DNA of 24,877 bases from a virus. The translations under genes were made by a program, and so were the position numbers. How positions within the stretch are numbered: position 1 is the first letter of the stretch; every line of letters starts with the position of its first letter. The stretch is taken from positions 1 to 24,877 of IMG/VR virus record IMGVR_UViG_3300046804_001330; one strand, written 5' to 3'. The notes below the pieces were generated by a model. That model saw only the letters and a program-made list of their open reading frames with translations. It did not search any database and had not been told where the DNA came from. This document shows, in pieces, positions 1 through 7,324 of the stretch.

Positions 1-1415
1 GTAATGATAGTACCACTAACGTTACCGTTAGAAGTCATGTTGTTAGTTACAATGTTGCCCTGAACACTTACGTTGCCTGAAGTAATAATTGACCCAACGC
101 CCATAGTGCTGGTTGATTTGTCAAATACAAAAGTCGAAACTGCTCCGAAATCGCCACCGTCGTTGAATTGGACAAAAGTATTTGATCCACTTGGCTTACG
201 CAATAATTCTGTGTTTGGGACCCAACGCAAATTACCAAAACCATTAGTACCCAAGACGAAATTGTTTGAGCCTCCTGGAATAATGATGTTACTAACATTA
301 CTTAGATTGATTACGCCAGCAACTCTAAGTGTTTCTAAATTACCAACACTGGTAATATTTGGTTGCGCTGATGTTGTTAGTGTTCCAGTAAAGAAGTTAG
401 CAGTAGCACTGTTACCTAAGTCAGCATTATCAACTACAAGATTACCAGACAATACAGTATTGTCTCCGTCTTGTGTGAATGAATGGTCTCCTACATAAAC
501 TGCTCCGTTAACATACAAGTTATTCCATTTGTTATCAATATCTCCCAAATCAAAAGATTCGGTTGGCTCTGGAATCAAACTACTTGACACATTACCTGTA
601 ACAATTAACTCGCCTACATTAGCAGTTCCAGCAGTGTTAACATTACCTGAATTAGTATTACCTGTTACAGTTAAATTACCTGCTGTTGAAATGTTTGCAG
701 CAGTAACATTTCCACCTGCGTTTATTACGCTAGTTGTGACGATTGTAGTAAATGCACCACTATTAGGAGTTGTTGCACCTACTGTACCGTTAAATGTACC
801 TACCACACTTGCAAGTGTAGTACCGGTAATGTTAGCATTACCGTCTACTAGAAGATTTGAATTTGCAACATCAAAACTAAATTGAGGGACTGCATCAAAA
901 TCATTCCCAGTATTAAATTGAATCTGACCATCTATACCGCCGGGTGTACCTGCAATTGTAACTGCACCGATACTATCAGTCCATGTTAGGTTTCCTTGAC
1001 CATCAGTAGCCAAGAACATACCGTTGACACCACCAGTAATTTTAATATTAGCCGGAGTACCTAATATTAATTTCTGACTGTCAGGACCGATTCTATTACC
1101 GTCCCAGTTAACCCAAGTATTAGCAACAGTACTGTTGCCACTAGCAACTAATAACTGTCCTGTCTTTACGTTGTTTAATTCTAGCGATGTGTTGCTAGTT
1201 CCGCCTATTTTACTGAAACTTAATTCACTGTGTTCAGTCAGAATTTCTGTCTGAGTAGTTTCATTTTCTGTGACGGGAGGATGTAATACAGGATCATCTC
1301 CTACATAAAGTCTGCGGTCGTCATTGGCATAACCCAATTCGCCCGTGTCTAATTGGGGCAAATCTACGTTTGCGCCGGTTCTGTGAATGATTTTTGAGAT
1401 TTGTACGATAGCCAT
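1..1415 (-). CDS. Tail-fibre-type structural protein, N-terminal part (runs off window)
   Basis: The frame is open from an ATG at 1415 to the window edge, giving about 471 residues without a stop. The first 45 residues (MAIVQISKIIHRTG, then LPQLDTGELGYANDDRRLYVGDD) resemble the N-terminal module of major-tropism-determinant and tail-fibre proteins. The rest is rich in Gly, Asn, Thr and Val, with short repeats of the type GNVT/GNLTVTGN. A longer motif occurs twice: IQFNTGNDFDAVPQFSFD and VQFNDGGDFGAVSTFVFD. A third motif, FDLGDIDNKWNNLYVNG, is typical of fibre shafts. I infer a beta-rich, trimeric fibre or baseplate-attached structural protein that contacts the host. A late promoter lies 22 nt upstream, and ACAGG gives a weak ribosome site. 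The C-terminal receptor-binding part is outside the window. Confidence 0.85.
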   Translation of the reverse strand, partial: MAIVQISKIIHRTGANVDLPQLDTGELGYANDDRRLYVGDDPVLHPPVTENETTQTEILTEHSELSFSKIGGTSNTSLELNNVKTGQLLVASGNSTVANTWVNWDGNRIGPDSQKLILGTPANIKITGGVNGMFLATDGQGNLTWTDSIGAVTIAGTPGGIDGQIQFNTGNDFDAVPQFSFDVANSNLLVDGNANITGTTLASVVGTFNGTVGATTPNSGAFTTIVTTSVINAGGNVTAANISTAGNLTVTGNTNSGNVNTAGTANVGELIVTGNVSSSLIPEPTESFDLGDIDNKWNNLYVNGAVYVGDHSFTQDGDNTVLSGNLVVDNADLGNSATANFFTGTLTTSAQPNITSVGNLETLRVAGVINLSNVSNIIIPGGSNNFVLGTNGFGNLRWVPNTELLRKPSGSNTFVQFNDGGDFGAVSTFVFDKSTSTMGVGSIITSGNVSVQGNIVTNNMTSNGNVSGTII

Positions 1416-1436
1416 AGTATAACCTGTTGATTATAC

Positions 1437-1444
1437 TATTTATC
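1437..1444 (-). promoter_or_regulatory. T4-type late promoter box GATAAATA
   Basis: On the minus strand the octamer GATAAATA matches the T4 late consensus TATAAATA at seven of eight bases. It lies 22 nt upstream of the tail-fibre ATG, so a transcript would start near 1431. Confidence 0.65.
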
Positions 1445-1449
1445 GTTAT

Positions 1450-2136
1450 TTAAATGAACTGGGTATAGAACAATTCTAGGCGTTTATACCACTCGTTTTG
1501 ATAGTGGTCAAACTCAGTTCCTTCTAAGATAAACTCTTGGTACAGAGCAGTCGGATCGCACATAAAGATGACTCCTTTACGGATTTTCGTTCCGTGTAAC
1601 TCATTGTGAGCAGTTGCGTATGCCGCAAGTTGGATAAAGTAATCATCAATCCACTCTCTTTTCTTAGGTTTATTAGTCTGCTTATGATCCATAATAGCCT
1701 CACTGCCATCATGGACGCCAACCAAGTCAGTCGTGCCAGCATAAACTTCCGGGAAGTATAAAGGGACCTCAGTTCCCCAGAACTCAGAACAATTTGACAA
1801 ACCTTGTTTGATAATAGAGTCAGCCATCTTGTGACTTTGGATTGAGTATGGATTCGAACCTGATTCACTTAACACTCCTGTTTTGATATAGTCCTCTAAG
1901 AACTTGTGCATACGTGTTCCACGACTAGCGGCTTCTGTTGTAATCTCTTGAGCACGTTTATGTCCCATTCGATTACGCCATTCTTGTAATGCTTGTTTCT
2001 TTTCTTGTGGTGTTGTTGCAGATAACACTGTAGTTACTGATGGTAATTTTTGTCCATCAGGAGTAGCATATCTTCTGCCTTCAGGTGTGTCTACTCGTTT
2101 GATTTCTTCGTATATAAATTTATTGGGAATGTACAT
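1450..2136 (-). CDS. PD-(D/E)XK exonuclease, RecB/Cas4/MGME1-like
   Basis: This 228-residue protein has the motif order of the RecB/Cas4/MGME1 nuclease group: RGTRMH (His77) in a helical region, Glu123, Asp137 in GTTDLVGV, then IMDHKQ with Asp150 and Lys152, and the helical QxxxY motif at Gln169-Tyr173. Members cut DNA ends using a metal ion held by the two acidic residues. In this phage it could process recombination intermediates or degrade host DNA; the exact substrate is an inference. It reads into the space before the tail-fibre gene, and the two stand 34 nt apart. No Shine-Dalgarno is visible before the ATG at 2136; a 9-bp hairpin sits just upstream instead. Confidence 0.8.
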   Translation of the reverse strand: MYIPNKFIYEEIKRVDTPEGRRYATPDGQKLPSVTTVLSATTPQEKKQALQEWRNRMGHKRAQEITTEAASRGTRMHKFLEDYIKTGVLSESGSNPYSIQSHKMADSIIKQGLSNCSEFWGTEVPLYFPEVYAGTTDLVGVHDGSEAIMDHKQTNKPKKREWIDDYFIQLAAYATAHNELHGTKIRKGVIFMCDPTALYQEFILEGTEFDHYQNEWYKRLELFYTQFI

Positions 2137-2142
2137 ATGGAA

Positions 2143-2172
2143 ATTGTACTACAAATTTCTTCATAGTACAAT
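2143..2172. other. 9-bp inverted repeat between two genes
   Basis: ATTGTACTA and TAGTACAAT form a perfect 9-bp stem around a 12-nt loop. It lies 7 nt upstream of the nuclease ATG and 9 nt beyond the end of the gene at 2181. The minus-strand 3' flank is only TTTCC, so it is a poor terminator. It may instead block or tune translation of the nuclease. Confidence 0.5.
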
Positions 2173-2180
2173 CTTTTTGG

Positions 2181-2522
2181 TTAAGCTAGAGGGTTAGTTT
2201 TATTTGCTTGCTTATTCGCCATTTGCTGTCGAATCTTAGCATTTTCATCTGCTCCTTGTTCGGGAGCTTCATCGCCTGTTTGACTCTTAAACATAACTTC
2301 GTGAGAATTTACGTTGTCAATGATGTTAACTAAAGGTTCTTTTTTAACAATATCGAACAAATCTTCTTTACCTAGAACTACGCCATTTTGTCGTAGCAAC
2401 TTTAAAAAATCATCTGTTGTCATCTTGCCATCGCTATGTTGGACAATCTGGTCAAGTTGACTACTTACCGCAGTCAACTTAACACGTAATGGATCATCAT
2501 TAGCGAATTCGAACAATCTCAT
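2181..2522 (-). CDS. Conserved phage protein, possibly virion or prohead related
   Basis: The 113-residue product starts MRLFEFANDDPLRVKL and ends in a hydrophilic tail rich in Gln, Asn, Ala and Lys (residues about 85-113). The middle, TDDFLKLLRQNGVVLGKEDLFDIVKKEPL, looks like a small helical domain. I cannot assign a function with certainty. Its place directly after the gene at 2527, under the same late promoter, suggests a structural or assembly role. The ATG at 2522 lies 4 nt from the stop of the upstream gene and has no clear ribosome site, so it is probably read by coupling. Confidence 0.65.
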   Translation of the reverse strand: MRLFEFANDDPLRVKLTAVSSQLDQIVQHSDGKMTTDDFLKLLRQNGVVLGKEDLFDIVKKEPLVNIIDNVNSHEVMFKSQTGDEAPEQGADENAKIRQQMANKQANKTNPLA

Positions 2523-2526
2523 TTTA

Positions 2527-3243
2527 TTAGCGAGTTGCTCTGCCTAATGGACCTGCTGGCTCTTCAGGAGCTTCTAAGTCAGCTTCAGGAGCTGCTGGCT
2601 CTTCAGGAGCTGCTAAATCTGCTGACGCATCCATTGGGGGTTCTTCAACTGATACATCAGATCCTGGCATTGCACCAGCACCCATATCCATTGCACCACC
2701 TGCTTGACCAGTGATAATACCCAAAGCGCCTGAAAGACCTGTCTTAGAACCTGCCAATGCAGCTTGCAATGAAGTCAATGCTTGCGTTACTTGGTCGTTA
2801 AACTGTTGACCTTGGTCTGTACCGACTTCTGAATTAACACCGTCAACGACTGCTGGTAACTCTTTTACTAGCATATCAGATACTTGCTCAATCATTTTCT
2901 GCATTGAGTCAACCATCTCTTGTGCTGCCAAGATAACTTGTGACTTTTCAACTTCTTCGTTTTCTACAACGATGCGTTGGTTGTACACTGGCATTGCCTT
3001 TAGTTCACCGTAGTGATGTGTCAATGCTTGTTCCATGAATACTAATTTCAAGTATGCTGGATTGTTTTGTGAACCTGTTGTGTGAGTTTCACGGTTTTCT
3101 CTCAAAAGTCCCTTGACTTTGTTGAGCATTGTTTTTGTCTCATAAAGACCTAGCTTGTCCACATTGAAAGATGTGTCAAAATGTTCCTTTAGCGCCTTCT
3201 TAGCGACTAAAGATGGTTTAGAGTTAAATTCTGTTAGTTTCAT
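2527..3243 (-). CDS. Late helical protein with Pro/Glu/Ala-rich tail; possible scaffold or virion protein
   Basis: The product has about 238 residues from ATG 3243; GGGA lies 7 nt upstream, and a TTG four codons earlier is the alternative start. Residues about 1-170 look helical and mixed-charge. Then follow a Gly/Met-rich stretch (GGAMDMGAGAMPG) and an acidic Pro/Glu/Ala tail with APEEPA-type repeats, ending PLGRATR. A late promoter lies 26 nt upstream. A helical body with an acidic, low-complexity tail fits a prohead core or other assembly protein, but I see no motif that proves it. Two 20-nt direct repeats lie in the tail coding region. Confidence 0.65.
   Translation of the reverse strand: MKLTEFNSKPSLVAKKALKEHFDTSFNVDKLGLYETKTMLNKVKGLLRENRETHTTGSQNNPAYLKLVFMEQALTHHYGELKAMPVYNQRIVVENEEVEKSQVILAAQEMVDSMQKMIEQVSDMLVKELPAVVDGVNSEVGTDQGQQFNDQVTQALTSLQAALAGSKTGLSGALGIITGQAGGAMDMGAGAMPGSDVSVEEPPMDASADLAAPEEPAAPEADLEAPEEPAGPLGRATR
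2553..2611. repeat. Two 20-nt direct repeats encoding APEEPA units
   Basis: The 20-mer ctgctggctcttcaggagct occurs at 2553-2572 and again at 2592-2611. The copies are 39 nt apart, exactly 13 codons, so the repeat keeps the frame. It encodes the acidic Ala/Pro/Glu tail and looks like recent slippage or duplication. Confidence 0.85.
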
Positions 3244-3268
3244 AGTTATTCCCAAAGAACTGATATAG

Positions 3269-3276
3269 TATTTATC
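3269..3276 (-). promoter_or_regulatory. T4-type late promoter box GATAAATA
   Basis: GATAAATA on the minus strand lies in the short gap between the genes at 3286 and 3243. It predicts a transcript start near 3263, about 20 nt before the ATG at 3243. Confidence 0.65.
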
Positions 3277-3285
3277 AATTTTAAT

Positions 3286-3765
3286 TTATTTCGTGGCTTC
3301 TTTGAAGGTGTTGTATTGCCAGCGTTTTGTCTGTTCTACAAACCCCTCAAGTTCCCTAGAAATCATGGATTTCTTTACCAAATCCTCTTGTAATTTAGCT
3401 TTGTATAGGACGTATCCGTCTATATCTTTGGCTAATTTACACATACGTTCATGCACTTGAGCTTGGATTTTAGCATCAGTTAGTTTCCTATCCAAGTCTA
3501 AAACTCTGTTAGCTTCCTTAAATCTATTTAACTTATCTAAGGTTGCCCAAGACACTGCATTTTTCAACTGACTGAAAGTTTCAACGGTGTCGAACCCAAT
3601 CTTATTAGCAACAAATCCATCAACTGTCTTAGAAATCGTGTACTTTTCAAAAAGACAATAGACCCCATTTTCTTCATAGATTATTTTGTCCTGAATATTT
3701 GTTTTATCAACAATACTTTGCAGGGCTTTATAAACTTGTTGCTTCTTTGCTTTAGATAATCTCAA
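3286..3765 (-). CDS. Unknown phage protein, lysine-rich and helical
   Basis: I do not recognise this 159-residue protein. It is strongly basic and charged (start MRLSKAKKQQ; many KA/KL/ER pairs), with long predicted helices at residues about 75-130 and no Cys cluster, membrane span or enzyme motif. The start codon is TTG at 3765, supported by AAGGAAC upstream at good spacing. It overlaps the end of the previous gene by 14 nt, so the two are probably translated together. Confidence 0.65.
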   Translation of the reverse strand: MRLSKAKKQQVYKALQSIVDKTNIQDKIIYEENGVYCLFEKYTISKTVDGFVANKIGFDTVETFSQLKNAVSWATLDKLNRFKEANRVLDLDRKLTDAKIQAQVHERMCKLAKDIDGYVLYKAKLQEDLVKKSMISRELEGFVEQTKRWQYNTFKEATK

Positions 3766-4201
3766 AATATATGTTCCTTAATTCTGGACTTGAATCTAAA
3801 AAGTCAGGGAGCTTTTCCCATTCCCCCAGACCTTTAATCATGGGTACTCCATCGCAATCGTCAAATAGATACCCCAATTCTCTTATCCCGTCATTATAAA
3901 CATTTTGATAGTGTATGACAAAATCAAAGTACCACATGTGTTGCGGTTCTTCTTGTTCAAACAAAAATCCAAAATTTTCTGACTTAGCAAAATCAATTTG
4001 AGTTTGCTGCGGATCTGTGATTTCTTCAGGCTGTGTTCTTAGCGACACGACTTGCAAAACTGTGTCAAAGTTACACTGTTTATTCCTACTAATTTCCCAC
4101 TCAAGAATTTTCTCTTGAGGGAGGTTTCCAGGAGTCCTGCGTGTAGAAACCCCTGTTTTAGTGATGTTGAATAAAGTATAACATCTAATCTTTGTAGTCA
4201 T
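3752..4201 (-). CDS. Unknown late protein with a leaderless-type start
   Basis: The 149-residue product starts MTTKIRCYTLFNITKTGV and contains EWEISRNKQCNFDTVLQVVSL and a Trp/Tyr-rich segment (QHMWYFDFVIHYQNVYNDG), followed by a short acidic C-terminal part. I recognise no catalytic motif. The ATG at 4201 lies only 5 nt after a perfect TATAAATA box, and a terminator lies just upstream. The mRNA would therefore start at or next to the A of the ATG, with no room for a ribosome site. No other Met lies near the N-terminus. Confidence 0.65.
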   Translation of the reverse strand: MTTKIRCYTLFNITKTGVSTRRTPGNLPQEKILEWEISRNKQCNFDTVLQVVSLRTQPEEITDPQQTQIDFAKSENFGFLFEQEEPQHMWYFDFVIHYQNVYNDGIRELGYLFDDCDGVPMIKGLGEWEKLPDFLDSSPELRNIYFEII

Positions 4202-4206
4202 GTAGA

Positions 4207-4214
4207 TATTTATA
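4207..4214 (-). promoter_or_regulatory. Perfect T4-type late promoter box TATAAATA
   Basis: TATAAATA on the minus strand matches the T4 late consensus exactly. With the usual placement of the box at -13 to -6, transcription would start at about 4201, the first base of the next ATG. It lies directly after a terminator. Confidence 0.75.
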
Positions 4215-4219
4215 GTGGT

Positions 4220-4245
4220 AAAAAAGCCCCTAGATTTTAGGGGCT
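4220..4245 (-). terminator. Intrinsic terminator after the 92-residue late gene
   Basis: On the minus strand AGCCCCTA pairs with TAGGGGCT (8 bp, 5-nt loop) and is followed by TTTTTT. This is a strong rho-independent terminator for the gene at 4269-4547. The plus-strand flank is also T-rich (gTTTTaatt), so it might work weakly in both directions. Confidence 0.9.
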
Positions 4246-4268
4246 GTTTTAATTAACTTACGTTAATA

Positions 4269-4547
4269 TTAGAATGTTACGTCAGCAACAGTGAAAGTTG
4301 CGCCACCAGCAGACAATGAACCATTGTCAACGCCTGGACCTTCAACCAACATACGAACTACGTCAGAAACGCCAGCTTCGAAAGCACCAATCATCATAAT
4401 TGTGTTCAATTGACCAACTTCAGTAACTAAAGCATCCAACTCAGCTTGAGAGATGTTTGTCTTAGCGAAAGATTTCAATGAATATGCTTGACGACCAACT
4501 GCTGAAAATGGTGCAGCACCACCGTGAACTCTATTTGTATATGCCAT
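4269..4547 (-). CDS. Small late protein, probable abundant virion component
   Basis: This 92-residue protein starts MAYTNRVHGGAAPFSAVG and contains AKTNISQAELDALVTEVGQL and MIGAFEAGVSDVVRMLVEG, ending in a Thr/Ala/Val-rich strand-like tail. I recognise no enzyme motif. It forms its own transcription unit: late promoter CATAAATA at 4592, a short palindrome in the leader, the ribosome site AAAGGA 7 nt before the ATG, and a strong terminator. This layout fits a highly expressed structural protein. The role is inferred from context, not from homology. Confidence 0.7.
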   Translation of the reverse strand: MAYTNRVHGGAAPFSAVGRQAYSLKSFAKTNISQAELDALVTEVGQLNTIMMIGAFEAGVSDVVRMLVEGPGVDNGSLSAGGATFTVADVTF

Positions 4548-4569
4548 GATATTTTCCTTTAAAAATGTT

Positions 4570-4584
4570 GAATCTTATAGATTC
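4570..4584. other. Perfect 15-nt palindrome in the leader
   Basis: GAATC and GATTC pair across the 5-nt loop tatag/ctata. It lies between the late promoter and the ribosome site of the 92-residue gene. It may protect the mRNA 5' end or bind a regulator. Confidence 0.5.
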
Positions 4585-4591
4585 ATATACT

Positions 4592-4599
4592 TATTTATG
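4592..4599 (-). promoter_or_regulatory. T4-type late promoter box CATAAATA
   Basis: CATAAATA on the minus strand overlaps the stop codon of the gene at 4595-4843. A transcript would begin near 4586 and carry the 15-nt palindrome in its leader. Confidence 0.6.
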
Positions 4600-4843
4600 C
4601 CTCTTCGTCATTTTTCTTGATTGACTTAGAGAATTTTGACTGGTCTCTACTCTTGATGGCGCTCAACAATTTGCGCTCTAGAACAGCGGATTTTTCACTA
4701 TCGTAGTGCTTACTAATCATTTCCAATAGGTTAATGGCACTGGTGATAATGTTGTTTGCACGACTCTCAATAATGTGCTTGGTGTCGCGGTTTTTCCCGA
4801 GTTCTTCTAATTCCTCTAAGAGGCTGCGTGTTTTGCGTTGCAT
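4595..4843 (-). CDS. Small charged helical protein of unknown function
   Basis: The 82-residue product starts MQRKTRSLLEELEELGK and is rich in Lys, Glu, Arg and Ser with almost no aromatics, consistent with an all-helical, possibly coiled-coil protein. I cannot name its function. ATG 4843 has GGGA upstream and a late promoter box 21 nt away. That separates its late expression from the helicase gene that ends just before it. Confidence 0.7.
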   Translation of the reverse strand: MQRKTRSLLEELEELGKNRDTKHIIESRANNIITSAINLLEMISKHYDSEKSAVLERKLLSAIKSRDQSKFSKSIKKNDEEA

Positions 4844-4863
4844 AAGATAGATTCCCTATTATA

Positions 4864-4871
4864 TATTTATC
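4864..4871 (-). promoter_or_regulatory. T4-type late promoter box GATAAATA
   Basis: GATAAATA on the minus strand overlaps the last codon and stop of the helicase gene. The predicted start is near 4858, about 15 nt before ATG 4843. Confidence 0.6.
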
Positions 4872-6318
4872 ACTTTTTGAGACCATTCAACATTGCTTTG
4901 AGCTTTGAGCCCTGCACGTCTACTACAACTTTTTTCTCTACTGCTTCTAAAATCTCCCCGGTCGTCTGGTCAATGATAGGCTCAGTTGACGTTATCGTAG
5001 ACTGGGGTTTTAACTGACTCAAAATAGCACTTGCTGAAGGTTGCTGTTTGTACTTTGCTTGCTGGTCAGCATATCCGTCCGGGTCTTCATCAGTAATACG
5101 CATAGTTTCAATATTGTACGTCAAATCAATCTTCTGACCGACACCCGTAGAACTACGAGATTTCATACATTGAATCTGATAGACTCCTCGTTCACGCATT
5201 GCCCTAGATGTAAAGATACCAAACACGTTATCTGCTGTGTTAATCTTTGAAATACCACCTGCAATATGACTGTGGTCGAATTCAACTTCTTCAACAGCAC
5301 TACGATTCAACTGCGAAGCAGTTACCAACAAGATGCCCAACTCTTTTGCTAAGTTACGCAATTCTTCCGAAACATACTTGTCTTTAATGAACTGGTCGTT
5401 GGGGTTAACTTTAACAGACACTGGCATAACCAAGTCAAGATAGTCAACCATTACAAAGTCAACTTTGATTTCAGTTTGAATCTGAACTTCTTTCAAGTAT
5501 GCACGAATGTCGTTAACTGTAGATTGTGCAGGCATAGCCTTTACACGATACTGACCAGACTTCTTTCCAGCCATCTTAACTTTCAACTCAGTGGTATCAA
5601 TATCTTTTCGAATATCTTTTGTACTCATACTTGTTAACATAGCATCGCTACGCAAACAAGTTAATTCTTCTGACAATTCAAGTGATACATAAACCCCTGA
5701 CATACCTTGTTGCAACCAGTTCAATGCCAAGTTCATCATAACCAGAGACTTACCTGAACCTGAGCCACCTGCAAAGATGTTCAATTCACCTCTGCTGAAG
5801 CCACCATACAATAGTTTATCAAGTTGAGGCCAGCCAGTCGAAACTTGTCCACCTGCATTAAAGTATTTGTTAATACGCTGTTTAGGATCAGCAAAGTAAT
5901 CCGTACCCATATCTTTTTGCAAAGACACTTGCACAGCTTCCTTGATTAGTTTTTCTACAGGACCATACTCACCCTTCTCAAGTAAGTCGGCTGCTTTCAA
6001 AATCGCACGTTCTAGTTCTTGTCGTTGTGTGAACTTTTCAAAGTTCTCTAAGAACCAATCGTTGTGACCTTGATTTAAGTTTTGAATAGGATCTAGTTTT
6101 ACCCCAGTAACTGCCTCAATCTGATCCTGCTCAGGTAAAATTTTATATTCATCTGCGTGTGTTTTAATAAACTCTGCTGTGGGTCTTAAACTCTTGTCAA
6201 AGTTTTCAGAGTTGTAGATGTTGATGACACGAGTGAACAACACCGCGTTGGTCATCATCATTCTTAAAAAATATTTTTGCTTCTCTACCGTAAAATCATT
6301 ATCGTAATTGTTTTTCAA
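4870..6318 (-). CDS. 41: Replicative DNA helicase, T4 gp41/DnaB-like
   Basis: This 482-residue protein is a RecA-fold hexameric helicase that unwinds the replication fork 5' to 3' together with the primase. Residues 1-130 form a helical N-terminal domain. The Walker A motif GGSGSGKS is at 184-191, preceded by GGFSRGELNIFAG. The strand VYVSLELSEE carries the usual catalytic Glu, and VDFVMVDYLDLV is Walker B. A DnaB-type region near ELRNLAKELGILLVTASQLNR follows. The C-terminal 60 residues (from about 420) are a hydrophilic extension ending GSKLKAMLNGLKK, possibly a partner-binding tail. The start is TTG at 6318 with AAGGA 9 nt upstream, and the gene overlaps the end of the primase gene by 20 nt. 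Confidence 0.93.
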   Translation of the reverse strand: MKNNYDNDFTVEKQKYFLRMMMTNAVLFTRVINIYNSENFDKSLRPTAEFIKTHADEYKILPEQDQIEAVTGVKLDPIQNLNQGHNDWFLENFEKFTQRQELERAILKAADLLEKGEYGPVEKLIKEAVQVSLQKDMGTDYFADPKQRINKYFNAGGQVSTGWPQLDKLLYGGFSRGELNIFAGGSGSGKSLVMMNLALNWLQQGMSGVYVSLELSEELTCLRSDAMLTSMSTKDIRKDIDTTELKVKMAGKKSGQYRVKAMPAQSTVNDIRAYLKEVQIQTEIKVDFVMVDYLDLVMPVSVKVNPNDQFIKDKYVSEELRNLAKELGILLVTASQLNRSAVEEVEFDHSHIAGGISKINTADNVFGIFTSRAMRERGVYQIQCMKSRSSTGVGQKIDLTYNIETMRITDEDPDGYADQQAKYKQQPSASAILSQLKPQSTITSTEPIIDQTTGEILEAVEKKVVVDVQGSKLKAMLNGLKK

Positions 6319-7276
6319 TCTGCTTTTTCCTTAATTCTAATTTTATTTTTGACATTGTAGCATTTTGTAGTATCGAAAGTATAGTTGCAAGTTTACCGTA
6401 TCTTTTTACTGCATCATTGGCATCCTTAATCTCAGGTGCCCAATCTGGTAAGCTAACACTATAGCCCAATTCTAATGCCTTGTCTATAATAGACAACCCA
6501 GTTTTGTCTCTATCTGGTACTACAATAATTTTCTTGTTTAGATTAGCCAACACTTGTGCTTGCTCTGAACTTATATCATCGTGCATAATAGCAACACCGT
6601 CGATACTAAGTGCATCGAAAATACCTTCGACTACTATACATACTTGCCAATCAGGATGTTGAACGTCCATGTTAAAGACATATCCCGGTTGCTGGTCATT
6701 AATATATTTTGGTGTTCTATTGTCTATGAACCTGCTGGTATGACCTACTATTTTACTTCCATATGTATATGGTATAATGATTCGTTCGCTATATCGTCCG
6801 GGCATACTCGGAGTTACCATGAAGGGATAACTATAAGGATTGATGCCTCTATCCGTTAGATAGTCAATGAATTTAGTGTGATTTGGATTAGACTCGTCTA
6901 ATAGTTCACCGTCAGGAATATCCTTTGTTTTTAATTTTATAGGATCTCGTTTTTTCTTGTGAACAGTAAAGTCTAGCATGTCCTTGTGTTGTAGACTTTC
7001 TAAACTCCATTTTTGAATTTCTTCGTTGTCTACTCCACACCAGCGCAAGAGTTGTCTTGTCTTGTTGTTAATGCTTCTACCCAAAGTAAAACTGCAACTA
7101 TAACCACAGTTAAAGCAGTGCATTACCCAGTTAGTTTGTCCGTCAAACTTTAAACCACCGCGACCTCTTTTGTCAGAACGGTGCCCTCTATGACTACAAC
7201 AGATAGCATTAAAGCTAACCCAGCCACTATGAGTCTTTTTCTTTTTACCCGGTAGTAAGGATAATATATCAAACAT
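6299..7276 (-). CDS. 61: DNA primase, T4 gp61-like
   Basis: The 325-residue product makes RNA primers at the fork as partner of the gp41-type helicase, whose gene overlaps its 3' end by 20 nt. A zinc-binding region lies near the N-terminus: Cys26-Cys27, His29/His32, then CFNC with Cys54 and Cys57. The TOPRIM core follows: VVEGIFDALS (Glu217, Asp221) and VVPDRDKTG (Asp255, Asp257), which hold the metal ions. ATG 7276 is preferred because MFDILSLLP is a natural N-terminus; a TTG at 7294 is possible. A sigma70-like promoter lies just upstream, so the pair can be made early although the flanking genes are late. Confidence 0.92.
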   Translation of the reverse strand: MFDILSLLPGKKKKTHSGWVSFNAICCSHRGHRSDKRGRGGLKFDGQTNWVMHCFNCGYSCSFTLGRSINNKTRQLLRWCGVDNEEIQKWSLESLQHKDMLDFTVHKKKRDPIKLKTKDIPDGELLDESNPNHTKFIDYLTDRGINPYSYPFMVTPSMPGRYSERIIIPYTYGSKIVGHTSRFIDNRTPKYINDQQPGYVFNMDVQHPDWQVCIVVEGIFDALSIDGVAIMHDDISSEQAQVLANLNKKIIVVPDRDKTGLSIIDKALELGYSVSLPDWAPEIKDANDAVKRYGKLATILSILQNATMSKIKLELRKKQIEKQLR

Positions 7277-7295
7277 TCTAATATTGTAGCACAAT

Positions 7296-7324
7296 TATAT
7301 ATGCTACGCAATAGAGTTGGTCAA
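7296..7324 (-). promoter_or_regulatory. Sigma70-type promoter for primase and helicase
   Basis: On the minus strand TTGACC (7324-7319) is followed after 17 nt by TATATA (7301-7296); TATAAT also reads two bases further on. The -35 box begins directly after the TAA of the upstream gene. The predicted start is near 7289, about 13 nt before ATG 7276. Confidence 0.75.

Noticed and set aside
73-885. Two plus-strand open frames (73-498 and 529-885)
   Set aside because: They mirror the repetitive Gly/Asn/Thr codons of the tail-fibre gene and are low-complexity Leu/Pro/Val products.
1850-1860. GGTTCGAATCC on the minus strand, a tRNA T-arm look-alike
   Set aside because: It falls in frame within the nuclease gene (Ser-Gly-Ser-Asn-Pro). 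No acceptor stem, D-arm or anticodon arm can be formed around it.
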